Below are positions 37,329 to 46,756 of a stretch of 64,000 bases of DNA, one piece after another; the first letter of the stretch is position 1; the number at the start of each line of letters is the position of its first letter. This DNA is from Leptolyngbya sp. SIOISBB (lineage in GTDB: Bacteria; Cyanobacteriota; Cyanobacteriia; Phormidesmidales; Phormidesmidaceae). The notes under the pieces are model-generated. The model worked only from the letters and a program-made list of their open reading frames with translations. It had not been told where the DNA came from and made no database searches. The position numbers were made by a program, and so were the translations under genes. The stretch spans positions 3,782,001 to 3,846,000 of the forward strand of contig JAAHII010000001.1 in NCBI GenBank assembly GCA_010671905.1, given 5' to 3'.

Positions 37329-39857
37329 ATGGTTGCTGCTGACCCCTTAGCCAATTGTCCGATTACGATCGAAGACGATCGCACCGGTCTTAGTGTAGAA
37401 ACCCTACGCCGAGCGCTTGCCGATCACCTGTATTTCATCCAGGGAAAGCTGCCAGAATATGCTTCTCTTAATGATTTTTACCTGTCGCTAGCCTTTGTCG
37501 TGCGCGATCGCTTGATGCCCCGCTGGTTGTATTCCAAAAAGAATTACCTCAAACCGGAAACGCGGATCGTTTCTTACCTCTCAGCGGAATTTTTGCTGGG
37601 TCCCCACCTCGAGAACAACCTGATCAACCTCGGTATTCAGGATGCGGTCCAACAAGCCGTAGAGTCGTCCAACCTCGACTACGATGCCCTCGTCCGTCAA
37701 GAAGAAGAACCGGGCTTAGGCAACGGCGGCTTGGGACGATTGGCTGCCTGCTACATGGACTCTCTCTCCAGTTTAGAAATTCCCGCTTTGGGCTACGGCA
37801 TTCGCTACGAGTACGGCATTTTTGACCAAGACATTCGTGATGGCTGGCAGGTCGAAAAGACGGATAAGTGGCTCCAGTATGGCAACCCTTGGGAGATTCC
37901 TCGTCCCAGCTTTGCGGTGACGGTCAAGTTTGGCGGTCACACCGAGCCCTATGTCGATAACGATGGGCAATATCGCGTGCGGTGGGTGCCCGACCAAGTG
38001 GTCAAGGGCATCCCCTACGACACGCCCATTTCGGGCTATCAGGTCAATACCGTCAATACTCTGCGTCTCTGGAAATCGGAAGCGCCGGAGTCTTTTGACT
38101 TCCAGATCTTTAACGTGGGCGATTATTACGGTGCCGTCGACCAAAAGATCGTCTCTGAAAATATCAGCAAGGTGCTGTATCCCAACGACGAGCAAGTTCA
38201 GGGTAAAGAGTTGCGGTTAATGCAGCAGTTCTTCTTTGTGTCCTGTGCGTTGCAAGACATGATTCGCATTCATCTCACCAGTGGGCGTCGTCTCGACACC
38301 TTCCATGAGAAGTTTGCTGTGCAGCTCAATGACACCCACCCAGCCATTGGGGTAGCGGAACTCATGCGCTTGCTGATCGATGAACACTACATGCAGTGGG
38401 ATGTCGCGTGGGAAGTCACTCGTCAGACGTTTGCCTTCACCAATCACACATTGCTGCCCGAAGCCCTGGAGAAGTGGTCAGTCGATCTCTTTGGTCGCAT
38501 TTTGCCCCGCCATCTAGAACTGATCTACGAAATTAACCGCCGCTTTCTGGATCAGGTGCGCTTGCGGTTCATGGGGGATGAATCGCGCATTAGCCAGCTG
38601 TCTCTCATCGATGAGAGTGGTCATCGCTCTGTGCGCATGGCGAACTTAGCCTGCGTCGGCAGCTACTCCATCAATGGGGTCGCGGCACTGCATACAGAAT
38701 TGGTGAAAACCACCATTCTTAAAGACTTCTACGATCTGTCCCCAGAGAAGTTCAATAACAAGACCAACGGCGTCACCCCGCGCCGCTGGATGGTGCAAAG
38801 CAACCCGCGTTTGGTCAAGCTGATTACCAGCAAGATTGGCAATGGCTGGATTAAGCATCTGGATGAGCTGCGCGGTTTAGAAGGGTCTGCCGATGATGCG
38901 GGTTTCCGTCATGAATGGCGTCAGATTAAGCTCGCCATTAAGCGCGATCTCGCCACGCATATTCGGACTCGCACCGGCATTGTCGTGAATCCTGAATCCA
39001 TGTTCGATGTGCAAGTGAAGCGCATTCACGAATATAAGCGTCAGCACCTCAATGTGTTGCATATCATTACGCTCTATAACCGGTTAAAGGCAAATCCGAA
39101 CGCTGACGTGACGCCACGGACCTTTATTTTTGGCGGTAAGGCCGCGCCAGGATATGCCATGGCGAAACTGATGATTAAGTTCATCACCTCAGTCGGTGAT
39201 GTGGTGAATAACGATCCGGATGTGCGCGATCGCCTCAAAGTGGTCTTTTTGCCTGATTACAATGTGACCTTTGGGCAGCGCGTGTATCCTGCCGCAGAGC
39301 TTTCGGAGCAAATTTCGACTGCGGGTAAAGAAGCTTCGGGTACCGGCAACATGAAGTTCTCAATGAACGGTGCGCTCACTATCGGTACGTTAGACGGTGC
39401 CAACGTCGAGATTCGTGATGAGGTAGGACATGAAAACTTCTTCCTCTTTGGCCTCAAGACGGAGGAAGTGGCGGAACTGAAAGCTCAGGGCTATAACCCT
39501 TGGGATTACTACGACAGCAACGAAATCTTGAAAGGGGTGATCGATCTCGTGGCGTCAGGTCATTTCTCCCATGGCGATACCGAACTCTTCCGGCCGTTGT
39601 TGGATAATCTGCTCCATCATGATCCGTTCTTGCTGCTGGCCGACTATCAGTCCTACATCGACTGTCAGGATCGCGTGGGTGAAGCCTACCGCGACCAGGA
39701 TAACTGGACTCGCATGTCGATCGTGAATACTGCCCGGACGGGTAAGTTTTCGAGCGATCGCTCGATCCGAGAATATTGCGAAGATATCTGGCAGGTAAAG
39801 CCCCTACCAGTCGTGGTTCCGGAGTACGAACAGTCTAATGCGGCGCTAAAGGTGTAA
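37329..39857 (+). CDS. glgP: Glycogen/starch/alpha-glucan phosphorylase
   Basis: 842 residues from MVAADPLANCPITIEDDRTG. Phosphorylase cleaves alpha-1,4-glucan with Pi to glucose-1-P and is PLP-dependent. Landmarks: LSAEFLLGPHLENNL, EEEPGLGNGGLGRLAACYMDS, LNDTHPAIGVAELMRLL, NGVTPRRWM, and the PLP-lysine region EASGTGNMKFSMNGALTIGT. AGGAAA about ten bases before ATG 37329 makes this start better than the one at 37284. It is the last gene of the plus-strand carbon cluster and is followed by an intrinsic terminator. Confidence 0.96.
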   Translation: MVAADPLANCPITIEDDRTGLSVETLRRALADHLYFIQGKLPEYASLNDFYLSLAFVVRDRLMPRWLYSKKNYLKPETRIVSYLSAEFLLGPHLENNLINLGIQDAVQQAVESSNLDYDALVRQEEEPGLGNGGLGRLAACYMDSLSSLEIPALGYGIRYEYGIFDQDIRDGWQVEKTDKWLQYGNPWEIPRPSFAVTVKFGGHTEPYVDNDGQYRVRWVPDQVVKGIPYDTPISGYQVNTVNTLRLWKSEAPESFDFQIFNVGDYYGAVDQKIVSENISKVLYPNDEQVQGKELRLMQQFFFVSCALQDMIRIHLTSGRRLDTFHEKFAVQLNDTHPAIGVAELMRLLIDEHYMQWDVAWEVTRQTFAFTNHTLLPEALEKWSVDLFGRILPRHLELIYEINRRFLDQVRLRFMGDESRISQLSLIDESGHRSVRMANLACVGSYSINGVAALHTELVKTTILKDFYDLSPEKFNNKTNGVTPRRWMVQSNPRLVKLITSKIGNGWIKHLDELRGLEGSADDAGFRHEWRQIKLAIKRDLATHIRTRTGIVVNPESMFDVQVKRIHEYKRQHLNVLHIITLYNRLKANPNADVTPRTFIFGGKAAPGYAMAKLMIKFITSVGDVVNNDPDVRDRLKVVFLPDYNVTFGQRVYPAAELSEQISTAGKEASGTGNMKFSMNGALTIGTLDGANVEIRDEVGHENFFLFGLKTEEVAELKAQGYNPWDYYDSNEILKGVIDLVASGHFSHGDTELFRPLLDNLLHHDPFLLLADYQSYIDCQDRVGEAYRDQDNWTRMSIVNTARTGKFSSDRSIREYCEDIWQVKPLPVVVPEYEQSNAALKV

Positions 39858-39883
39858 GCGATCGCCGCAGTGCTTGAGATGGC

Positions 39884-39911
39884 GGGCTAGAGTTTTGCTC
39901 TAGCCCTTTTT
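39884..39911 (+). terminator. Intrinsic terminator after glgP
   Basis: GGGCTAGAG (39884-39892) and CTCTAGCCC (39898-39906) form a perfect 9-bp stem with a TTTTG loop, followed by five Ts. Confidence 0.85.
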
Positions 39912-40152
39912 CATGGGCTAAATTAGCGTCTAGCTATAGCGAGCCGCAGTCAGGTTTGGACACTTCCAATCGCCAGATCGCTTGCCGAAAGCTCCTTCCC
40001 TGCACCTTGAACCCTACCTTTCTACTCTCTGCTATTTAGTCCTGACGATGGATGAGTCCCCTGTCTGTCAACAATGCCTCTACATGGCCAAATTCGAAGG
40101 CCATCAGTAGATGGGAGCACATGGGGCAAACATCAACACTCAGATGGACAGA

Positions 40153-40192
40153 ACAAGAATGCCGGAGGCAAAACTGTCTCCGGCATTCTTGT
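40153..40192. terminator. Hairpin downstream of dxs (15-bp perfect stem)
   Basis: Bases 40153-40167 pair perfectly with 40178-40192, 10-nt loop. It lies 24 bp beyond the dxs stop codon (dxs is on the minus strand) in the 358-bp gap between the converging glgP and dxs genes. There is little T tail on either strand. Confidence 0.55.
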
Positions 40193-40215
40193 CACTCAGG
40201 TGTCGAGTGCTAGTT

Positions 40216-42138
40216 CTAGGTTTGCTGCAGGGTGGTAGCAGCTAGCGCCTCGGATAGTGGGAACTTTTCGAGGATGGTATTGGCTATTTGTGATGGCGTG
40301 AGCCCTAGCGTCACTGTGGATTGATCGCGGGTGGCATGGTCAACCAGGACATCTGGAATTCCGAGCCGCACGACTTTTGCCGACACTTGAGCATCTAACA
40401 GGGCCTCAGCGACACCACTCCCAAAGCCGCCAATGATGCAGCCTTCTTCCATGGTGACGACGTGGCCAATTTGCTGGGCGAGCGGCAAGATCAACTCATC
40501 ATCAATGGGCTTCGCAAAGCGAGCGTTGACCACAGTTGCCTGCACCCCATGCTCACTGAGGATTTCCGCAGTTTGCATGGCGGGATACACCATCGAGCCA
40601 TAGCCCAAAATCAGCACATCATCGCCGTGGCGTAGGACTTCTGCTTTACCAATGGGTAGTGGTTCCCAGCCCTCTTCCATCAGCGGCGCACCGACACCAT
40701 TGCCACGGGGATACCGCACCGCGATCGGCCCCTTGGTGTAATCGATGCCGGTCACCATCATGCGCTGTAGCTCAGCTTCATCTTTGGGAGCCATCAGCAC
40801 CATGTTGGGAATCGATCGCAGATAAGCAATGTCATACATGCCCTGGTGAGTCGGGCCATCAGCACCGACGATGCCCGCGCGGTCAAGACAGAAGAAAACC
40901 GGCAGCTTTTGAATGCAGACATCGTGGATGATCTGGTCAAAAGCTCGCTGTAGGAAAGTCGAGTAGATGGCTGCTACAGGACGCATCCCTTGGGTAGCGA
41001 GGCCAGCGGCCAGAGTTACGGCATGTTGCTCGGCAATGCCCACGTCGATGTACTGTTGCGGTAATTTTTTGGCCAGAATATCGAGCCCTGTGCCGGTGGC
41101 CATGGCAGCGGTGATGCCGACGACTTTAGGGTTGTCTTCAGCCAGCTTAGTGAGGGTATTGCCAAAGACTTTGGCATATTTTGGCGGCTTGGGCTTGTTA
41201 GAGGGTTTCGCCTTACCAGTTGCTAGATCGAAAGGATTTTGGGCATGATAGCCCACTTGATCTTCTTCGGCGATCGCGTAGCCTTTCCCTTTGACCGTGG
41301 CGACATGTACCAGCACCGGCCCTTCAATCTTGTGAGCTTCGTTGAAAGTATTGATCAACTCGGCCAGATTATGACCATCTACCGGCCCCATATAGGTGAA
41401 GCCCAGTTCTTCAAACACGGCTCCCACTTTGGGCACGGCCAATCGCTTCATGCCTTCTTTCACGCGACTGAGTTCCGGCGTGAGGGAATCACCCACAAAT
41501 GGCAGATGCTTGAACTGTTCTTCTAAATTGTCGGTGAGGAACTGCATCGGCGGGCTGAGGCGCATCTTGTTGAGATAACGAGGAATCGCCCCCACGTTGG
41601 GAGAAATCGACATTTCGTTATCATTGAGCACCACTAAGAGGCGGGTATTTGGTAAGTGACCCGCATGGTTAATGGCTTCTAAGGCCATGCCACCAGTCAA
41701 CGCACCATCACCAATGATGGCCGCCACTTTATAATCATCGCCTTGCAGGTCTCTCGCTAATGCCATCCCTAACGCTGCGGAGATACTCGTTGATGCGTGT
41801 CCTGCCCCAAAATGATCGAAAGGACTTTCCGAGAGTTTTAGGTAACCAGCGACGCCATCTTTTTGACGCAAGGTATGAAAATTGTGATAACGACCCGTAA
41901 TGAGTTTGTGGGGATAGGCTTGGTGGCCTACGTCCCAAGTCACTTTGTCATGATCGAGATCGAGAGTCTGGTACAGTGCCAAGGTCAATTCGACGACTCC
42001 CAAACCGGGGCCTAAATGGCCGCCACTGGTGGAAACGGTTTCCAGGTGCTTTTCTCGAATTTGTCGGGCAATTTGTTCAAGTTGATGAATCGACAAACCG
42101 TGAAGCTGGTTCGGGTGAGTTACGTCACTCAAATGCAT
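40216..42138 (-). CDS. dxs: 1-deoxy-D-xylulose-5-phosphate synthase
   Basis: 640 residues. DXS condenses pyruvate and glyceraldehyde-3-P, the first step of the MEP isoprenoid pathway that feeds carotenoids and chlorophyll phytol. Motifs: [34 protein letters not shown], ThDP site [29 protein letters not shown], and [15 protein letters not shown] in the Pyr domain with the conserved Asp. It starts [16 protein letters not shown]. Monocistronic by spacing. Confidence 0.97.
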   Translation of the reverse strand: MHLSDVTHPNQLHGLSIHQLEQIARQIREKHLETVSTSGGHLGPGLGVVELTLALYQTLDLDHDKVTWDVGHQAYPHKLITGRYHNFHTLRQKDGVAGYLKLSESPFDHFGAGHASTSISAALGMALARDLQGDDYKVAAIIGDGALTGGMALEAINHAGHLPNTRLLVVLNDNEMSISPNVGAIPRYLNKMRLSPPMQFLTDNLEEQFKHLPFVGDSLTPELSRVKEGMKRLAVPKVGAVFEELGFTYMGPVDGHNLAELINTFNEAHKIEGPVLVHVATVKGKGYAIAEEDQVGYHAQNPFDLATGKAKPSNKPKPPKYAKVFGNTLTKLAEDNPKVVGITAAMATGTGLDILAKKLPQQYIDVGIAEQHAVTLAAGLATQGMRPVAAIYSTFLQRAFDQIIHDVCIQKLPVFFCLDRAGIVGADGPTHQGMYDIAYLRSIPNMVLMAPKDEAELQRMMVTGIDYTKGPIAVRYPRGNGVGAPLMEEGWEPLPIGKAEVLRHGDDVLILGYGSMVYPAMQTAEILSEHGVQATVVNARFAKPIDDELILPLAQQIGHVVTMEEGCIIGGFGSGVAEALLDAQVSAKVVRLGIPDVLVDHATRDQSTVTLGLTPSQIANTILEKFPLSEALAATTLQQT

Positions 42139-42355
42139 AGTGAGATACCCTCAGGTTTAAGTAGGTAACGTGTCAGCTATCTTCTACTGTAGAAGATTAG
42201 AGCCGTCGCTCCCATTCCAAAACAGTCGGAATGTGGTGGAATAAGGAGGAGGCTCTGAATCCAAAAGACCTCGGAACATTGTAAATTAGCCTTAATTTTT
42301 ACTGACAGGGCTTATTAAACTGTTAATCAACCGGCAAAACCGTTAATCTTCTGTC

Positions 42356-42892
42356 ATGATTCATTTTTCTCGGACTGTGCAATTTTTCCAGTGGCCCGTG
42401 ATACCGTTTCTCGCCGGAGCTTTGCTGTCAGCAGGGACTGTGCCTTTCATGGCGACAGCTGCACAAGCGCAAGCAACGGATGAGAACTATGCTGCCTGTG
42501 CTGATGAACTGTTAGGGGCCGGGGTCGATGCCGATGCTGCCGCGATCGCCTGCGCCATGGCCTACCGCCCAACTGAGGTGTCTGGCTGTGTGTCGGGGGT
42601 ACTTGATGCCGCTGATGTGACCCCTACGGCGGCTCTCTCAGCCTGCAGCCGCGATCGTCGCCCTGATGAAGTCGCCAGTTGTGTGACCACGATCCACGAT
42701 GATTTGGGGGTCTCTAGCTCGCAATCAGTGCTCGACCATTGTCACCGCACGATTTTGCCAGAGCGCTATGCAGCCTGCGTCACCGGCATTGCCGCTGAAG
42801 TCGGCTATGCCACGGAAGACTCACTTGCCACCTGTATCGCGGCGGGGTATCGACCCGAAAATGTGGCTCCCACCTATATTCCGATGAATTAA
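42356..42892 (+). CDS. Secreted protein with four ~31-residue cysteine repeats
   Basis: 178 residues; I do not recognise a named family. An N-terminal signal peptide (hydrophobic run to about residue 37, AATAAQAQA cleavage region) is followed by four repeats of 31-32 residues. Each has a Cys at about position 3-4 and another about 19 residues later, and ends in a YRP-x-E-V-like motif: YRPTEV, RRPDEV, ILPERY, YRPENV. Paired cysteines suggest disulfide-stabilised helical hairpins in the periplasm or outside. Cysteine-rich repeats of this kind occur in cyanobacterial exported proteins of unknown role. Confidence 0.65.
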   Translation: MIHFSRTVQFFQWPVIPFLAGALLSAGTVPFMATAAQAQATDENYAACADELLGAGVDADAAAIACAMAYRPTEVSGCVSGVLDAADVTPTAALSACSRDRRPDEVASCVTTIHDDLGVSSSQSVLDHCHRTILPERYAACVTGIAAEVGYATEDSLATCIAAGYRPENVAPTYIPMN

Positions 42893-42936
42893 GGCTGCGA
42901 TCGCTACGGCGACCAAGGCTGAGAATTATCTATATA

Positions 42937-42985
42937 GGGGATGCTGTTATCGAAACCCAAGATTTCAGCATCTCCTTTACTTTTT
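42937..42985 (+). terminator. Probable terminator after the cysteine-repeat gene
   Basis: GGGGATGCTG (42937-42946) pairs with CAGCATCTCC (42966-42975), one G-U pair, 19-nt loop, then TTTACTTTTT. Confidence 0.5.
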
Positions 42986-43065
42986 AAGAGCGATCGCACA
43001 GCGCTGTAATCAAACATTTGGTTCGGCAATTGCTAACTAAGAAGTGACGCGGGGCGATCGCACTG

Positions 43066-44133
43066 TCAATCTAGCGGTTTGCAGGCGACGACAGCGTCAT
43101 CAGATAAAATAGCTCCTGCCGCTATTGGATCAAAGCCTGCTGGAAATAGCGTCCCTTCGTTGTAGATTGCCCCATCAAAATCTGCCCCATCAAGAATAGA
43201 ACCTCTTAAATTAGTGTTTCTAATATCAGCACCTCTGAGATTAGTATGAGCTAAATTAGTTCTAACAAAGCGAGCATTAATAAGACATGCTTGAGCAAGA
43301 CTTGCGTAAGTTAAATTAGAGCGGCCTAAGTTAGCATTTTCAAGAATTGCATAATCAAGAATTGTCCTTGAAAAGTCTCCTAAAATATGCGAGTCGCTGA
43401 TATCAATGCCCTCTAAATTCTGATCTGTCAAGTCTAATGCAGTGCCATCAACTCCGATTGCCGAAGCGTAGGGTGCTAAAAAATAGACGCCATCTTCTGG
43501 AAAGTGAAAGCCTTCTGGGAATTTTGTGTGAGCATCGTATATAACGTTCTCAAAAGAAGCTGAATTCAAGTCAGCACCGGTTAAATCTGCACCCAAAAGG
43601 GTTACGCGACCAAACTTTGCATGTTCGAAATTCACATTAGATAAATTTGAGTTCGAAAAGTTAACTTCTATTAAATTGCTGTAATTAAAGTTCGAGCTAT
43701 CTAGATTGGAATTCCTAAAGAGTCCTCCAAGAATTTCTGAATTCTGGAAGTTTACTCCAATTAGACTGGCATTGTCTATGAATACTCTTCTTAAGCCAAT
43801 CCCCTCTAGATTTGCCGAATCAAGAATCGAATCTGAAAGATCAGAATCCAATATATAAGCATCTCGAAGATATGCACTCGTCAAATTACTTTCTATAAAT
43901 ACGGAATACTCTATTCGCGCTTCTTTCATGAAAGCATTTAACAAATCAGCTCTAGAAAGATCGGTCTCGGCGATCAAACAGGGAGCACAGGTTCGTGTCC
44001 GAAGAAAGTGCTCAATCTCTTCAGAGGTTGTCGGTCTTAAGTAGTCAATTGATGACGCTAGACTGAGATTACCTAATGCAATTGGTAATAGCAGAAAAGG
44101 AATCGAGACTTGAAAGACATGTAATGTTTTCAT
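43066..44133 (-). CDS. Exported pentapeptide-repeat protein
   Basis: 355 residues from MKTLHVFQVSIPFLLLPIA, which begins a signal peptide ending near LSLASS. Two blocks of pentapeptide repeats (A[D/N]LxX type, for example NSNLDSSNFNYSNLIEVNF and LAHTNLRGADIRNTNLRGS) form right-handed beta-helices, separated by a non-repeat linker. Role unknown; likely periplasmic. The gene is visibly richer in A/T than its neighbours. The frame is open further upstream to 44238 and beyond, but those codons encode the C-terminus of a transposase remnant, so 44133 is the sensible start. Confidence 0.75.
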   Translation of the reverse strand: MKTLHVFQVSIPFLLLPIALGNLSLASSIDYLRPTTSEEIEHFLRTRTCAPCLIAETDLSRADLLNAFMKEARIEYSVFIESNLTSAYLRDAYILDSDLSDSILDSANLEGIGLRRVFIDNASLIGVNFQNSEILGGLFRNSNLDSSNFNYSNLIEVNFSNSNLSNVNFEHAKFGRVTLLGADLTGADLNSASFENVIYDAHTKFPEGFHFPEDGVYFLAPYASAIGVDGTALDLTDQNLEGIDISDSHILGDFSRTILDYAILENANLGRSNLTYASLAQACLINARFVRTNLAHTNLRGADIRNTNLRGSILDGADFDGAIYNEGTLFPAGFDPIAAGAILSDDAVVACKPLD

Positions 44134-45164
44134 GCTATAGCAATCCATGGATAGATCTGTGTAGGCAGTGAAGGCATGGTCGACGACCTGTCTAAACGAC
44201 TCGCCCGATTGACTCTGTTGCCGCATCTGGTTCTTCAAAACAAGCCACTGATATTCAATGGGATGTAAATCGAATGAGTAAGTAGCTGGGCTAATTCAGA
44301 TGTAGGATAGGTAAAACCTCCGGCATGGCTTTGCTAAAGCGATAGCGTAACCCATGCAGGCGTCGGGTTTCGTTCTTCAACAACAACCTACTTTCTTGTA
44401 TTTAATTGGGTCTTCCTACTTAAGGGGGCAAATACAATAAGTAACCCTCCGCTTGTTGGATGAAGGCTTCAACGCGTTCGCCTTTGTGAAACGAGACATT
44501 GTCACAAAGGCCGACACTGCCCTACGGCAGTGTCGGCAACAGTTGTTCTCTAACTACGTTGCAAAGACGAGGCGATTACAGTAGCCCTCATCGGTCGATC
44601 GTGCCACGAGTCGATGTTGATGCCAAGCGGCCATCAAGCTCACTCGTTCGATCCGATGGTCATGGCGCTGGCGGGTCCGCGTTCCCCTTTCAGCCAACAG
44701 TCATAGCCATAGTTTTCAGTGTTGTAGAGCCCGCCTCGTTGAGATGCACCCGTGGGCAGGTCTCGAATTGCGCTAACTCAGTGTCGTAGCTTTGGCGTTT
44801 GGCCAGGTCCCTTTATCGGTAAAGATCGCTCTTTTTTTCGCGTGAAGCCAATCCGTGGGAGCGCCCGCCCAATCGTATCTTCACTAATTCCCTGTGGCCA
44901 CAGCTGAGCCATTTCAGCCTGCGTCTTGTCCCCATGCGTCTCGGCAAATGCGCAAAACGCTTCCCAGTCGGTAATTTTATGACTGTGGCTCCGTTGGTAG
45001 CCTTGCTTAACAGCGACCTCCCCGCTCGCACGATACCGTTTATGCCACTCGGTTAGGGTGGTTATGCCAATGCCCAGAAATCGACTGACAGAGGCTTTGG
45101 AGTGACCCGATTCCAGCGCGGCGATCGCTTTCTGGCGCCGGTCGAGACTATCGGGGGCAGGCAT
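44134..45164 (-). pseudogene. Degenerate IS630-family transposase, interrupted by a MITE-like insert
   Basis: The N-terminal helix-turn-helix part is intact from MPAPDSLDRRQKAIAALESG (45164), with LGIGITTLTEWHKRYRASGE. The frame shifts around 44809-44811 (GGG run). The DDE domain follows in another frame as YDTELAQFETCPRVHLNEAG, where the first catalytic Asp reads Asn, with at least two in-frame stops. Then comes VSFHKGERVEAFIQQAEG, LLYLPP, a 140-bp insert, and finally YSFDLHPIEYQWLVLKNQM carrying the last acidic residue. The tail runs without a stop into the pentapeptide gene. Clearly inactive. Confidence 0.75.
44281..44420. mobile_element. 140-bp MITE-like element with TA target duplication
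   Basis: Flanked by TA on both sides (44279-44280 and 44421-44422). Its ends are inverted (AGTAG...CTACT; TAAGTAG...CTACTTA with the duplicated TA). Deleting it with one TA restores the uninterrupted transposase codons LPPYSFD. The interior contains GGGTTTCGTTCTTCAAC followed by AACCTAC, resembling a repeat common in cyanobacterial genomes. TA duplication is the habit of IS630/Tc1 transposases. Confidence 0.7.
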
Positions 45165-45856
45165 CGGCAGGGCTCTAAACTTTCGATCCCTTGAACCGAT
45201 CAGACCTTTGTACGGATGGCTATAAATGTGAATGGTTGCTGAGGACAGTAGGAACTGCAACATGTGGGGTGGGTATTATGAGCCAATTCAGCGTGTCCTC
45301 ACTCAATTTCCCGCTGCCATATGCGTCAGATCACAACGAGGACTCGATGTTAGTCACCGCTTTTGGGTGGGCAATCTTGGAACATAAATGCATTGAGACG
45401 ATTTGGAACTTGTATTACAGCTGCAAGCCATCGTGTTTAGTCAAGCGGTCAGACTCTTTCCTTCCGTTTCTTTTAGCAAACAGACAGCACACAACCAAAG
45501 CCCTGCCATTACGATGGCAGGGCTTTTTCGTTGACATTGGTGAATAACACTCAAAGTTAAGGTGATTGCAGGCTACGAGCTAATAAATGTGCTCCTGCTA
45601 GGCGACTGCGAGTCAGCTGAAGACCAAGCAGATCACTTGCAGCCATGAGGACTGGTTTCGAACATGAAAAAACTGTCTTCAGCACCTTTGCTAACAGCCA
45701 TCAATCACAACTCCATCATCAGAACTGCCGAGGCCAAGGCCACGACCGTCCGGCTTTCTGTAGGAAAAACATGCTGATGCAGGGCAACGATACTTGCTCA
45801 GTCCCAGCCCCCTGCCCCAACCCAAATACCAGTAGTCAAGCAGTTGTCTGAATGGT
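45165..45856. other. Intergenic region with an orphan terminator
   Basis: About 690 bp between the transposase remnant and rsmG. The only clear element is the terminator at 45497-45528. A 118-codon frame over 45191-45547 is not protein-like and runs through the terminator. Confidence 0.4.
45497..45528 (+). terminator. Orphan intrinsic terminator on the plus strand
   Basis: AAAGCCCTGCCAT (45497-45509) pairs with ATGGCAGGGCTTT (45514-45526), 13 bp perfect with a TACG loop and five Ts. There is no plus-strand gene upstream for more than 2.5 kb, so it may end an unannotated small RNA or antisense transcript. Confidence 0.7.
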
Positions 45857-46612
45857 TCAAGCTGTGAGGGGTGTTTTAGCGGGAATGCCAGCCGCGCGAG
45901 GAAAATCCTCCGATGTGATGCGTTGCTTCTGGAGATAAAGACAGTGGCGCATACCTTGAGTAATCGGTGTTTGCCATGACCGAACGTCGACTAACTGACC
46001 CCCTAATCGGGCTGCCACGCGGTCGAGTTGCTGAGAGTCCTCATCGCTCCACTGGCCCCGATACAGAATCGCGATGCCCCCAAGTTTCAATAGTGGCAGA
46101 GCATACTCAGCGCACGTGGCTGCTGAGCCCACAGCCCGCAGCATCGCCACGTCATATTGTTCGCGATGGCTAGGTTGATGAGCGAGGAATTCCGCCCGAT
46201 CTGCGATCGCTTTAACCTGATTTAGAGAGATGGTTTGGGCCAATTCTTGTAAAAACCGCACCTTTTTTTGGGTGGCATCGAGTAAGGTGATGTGCCAGTC
46301 GGGTAGAGCGATCGCGGCGGGGAACCCCGGGATGCCGGCCCCCGTACCAATATCAATCGCTCGTAAGGACAGCTGCGAGGGTAACCAATCGGGTGGCGAT
46401 TCTAAAGATAACCAAGGTGCCAGGCCACTCAAGGCATCCCAGAGATGCTTTTCCCAGAATTCCGTGGGTTCTGTAATCCGGGTCAGATTCATTTGTTGGT
46501 TGCCCATCAAGATTGCCTGAAACAGCTGCTGAAAAAGCGTTTGCTGCTCTGGCGTCGGTTGCCATTGCAGCGTCGCTTGCCAGGATTTTGTAAAGTCGGG
46601 CAGGGAAGACAT
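45857..46612 (-). CDS. rsmG: 16S rRNA (guanine(527)-N(7))-methyltransferase RsmG
   Basis: 251 residues from MSSLPDFTKSWQATLQWQPT. RsmG/GidB methylates G527 of 16S rRNA using SAM. Signatures: MNLTRITEPTEFWEKHLWDAL, AIDIGTGAGIPGFPAAI (SAM loop) and LLDATQKKVRFLQELA. The reading frame extends 38 codons upstream, but only Met 46612 starts the family N-terminus. It is followed on the same strand (upstream in map) by the ABC ATPase gene with 145 bp between them. Confidence 0.93.
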   Translation of the reverse strand: MSSLPDFTKSWQATLQWQPTPEQQTLFQQLFQAILMGNQQMNLTRITEPTEFWEKHLWDALSGLAPWLSLESPPDWLPSQLSLRAIDIGTGAGIPGFPAAIALPDWHITLLDATQKKVRFLQELAQTISLNQVKAIADRAEFLAHQPSHREQYDVAMLRAVGSAATCAEYALPLLKLGGIAILYRGQWSDEDSQQLDRVAARLGGQLVDVRSWQTPITQGMRHCLYLQKQRITSEDFPRAAGIPAKTPLTA

Positions 46613-46756
46613 AAGGTACAGCAATTGAAAGGCTAAGCAAAGTAGTATTGCAGCCCTGTGACGTCGGACGCAAACGCTCCTGCAGAGGCCTGCGGTTTCA
46701 GAAATGAGCGCCCCCGCCACTGGCAAAAGCCTGATGTCGCTCAGGACTGTATTGGC

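Noticed and set aside
45191-45547. 118-codon plus-strand frame
   Set aside because: It reads through a strong intrinsic terminator and shows no domain or signal features.
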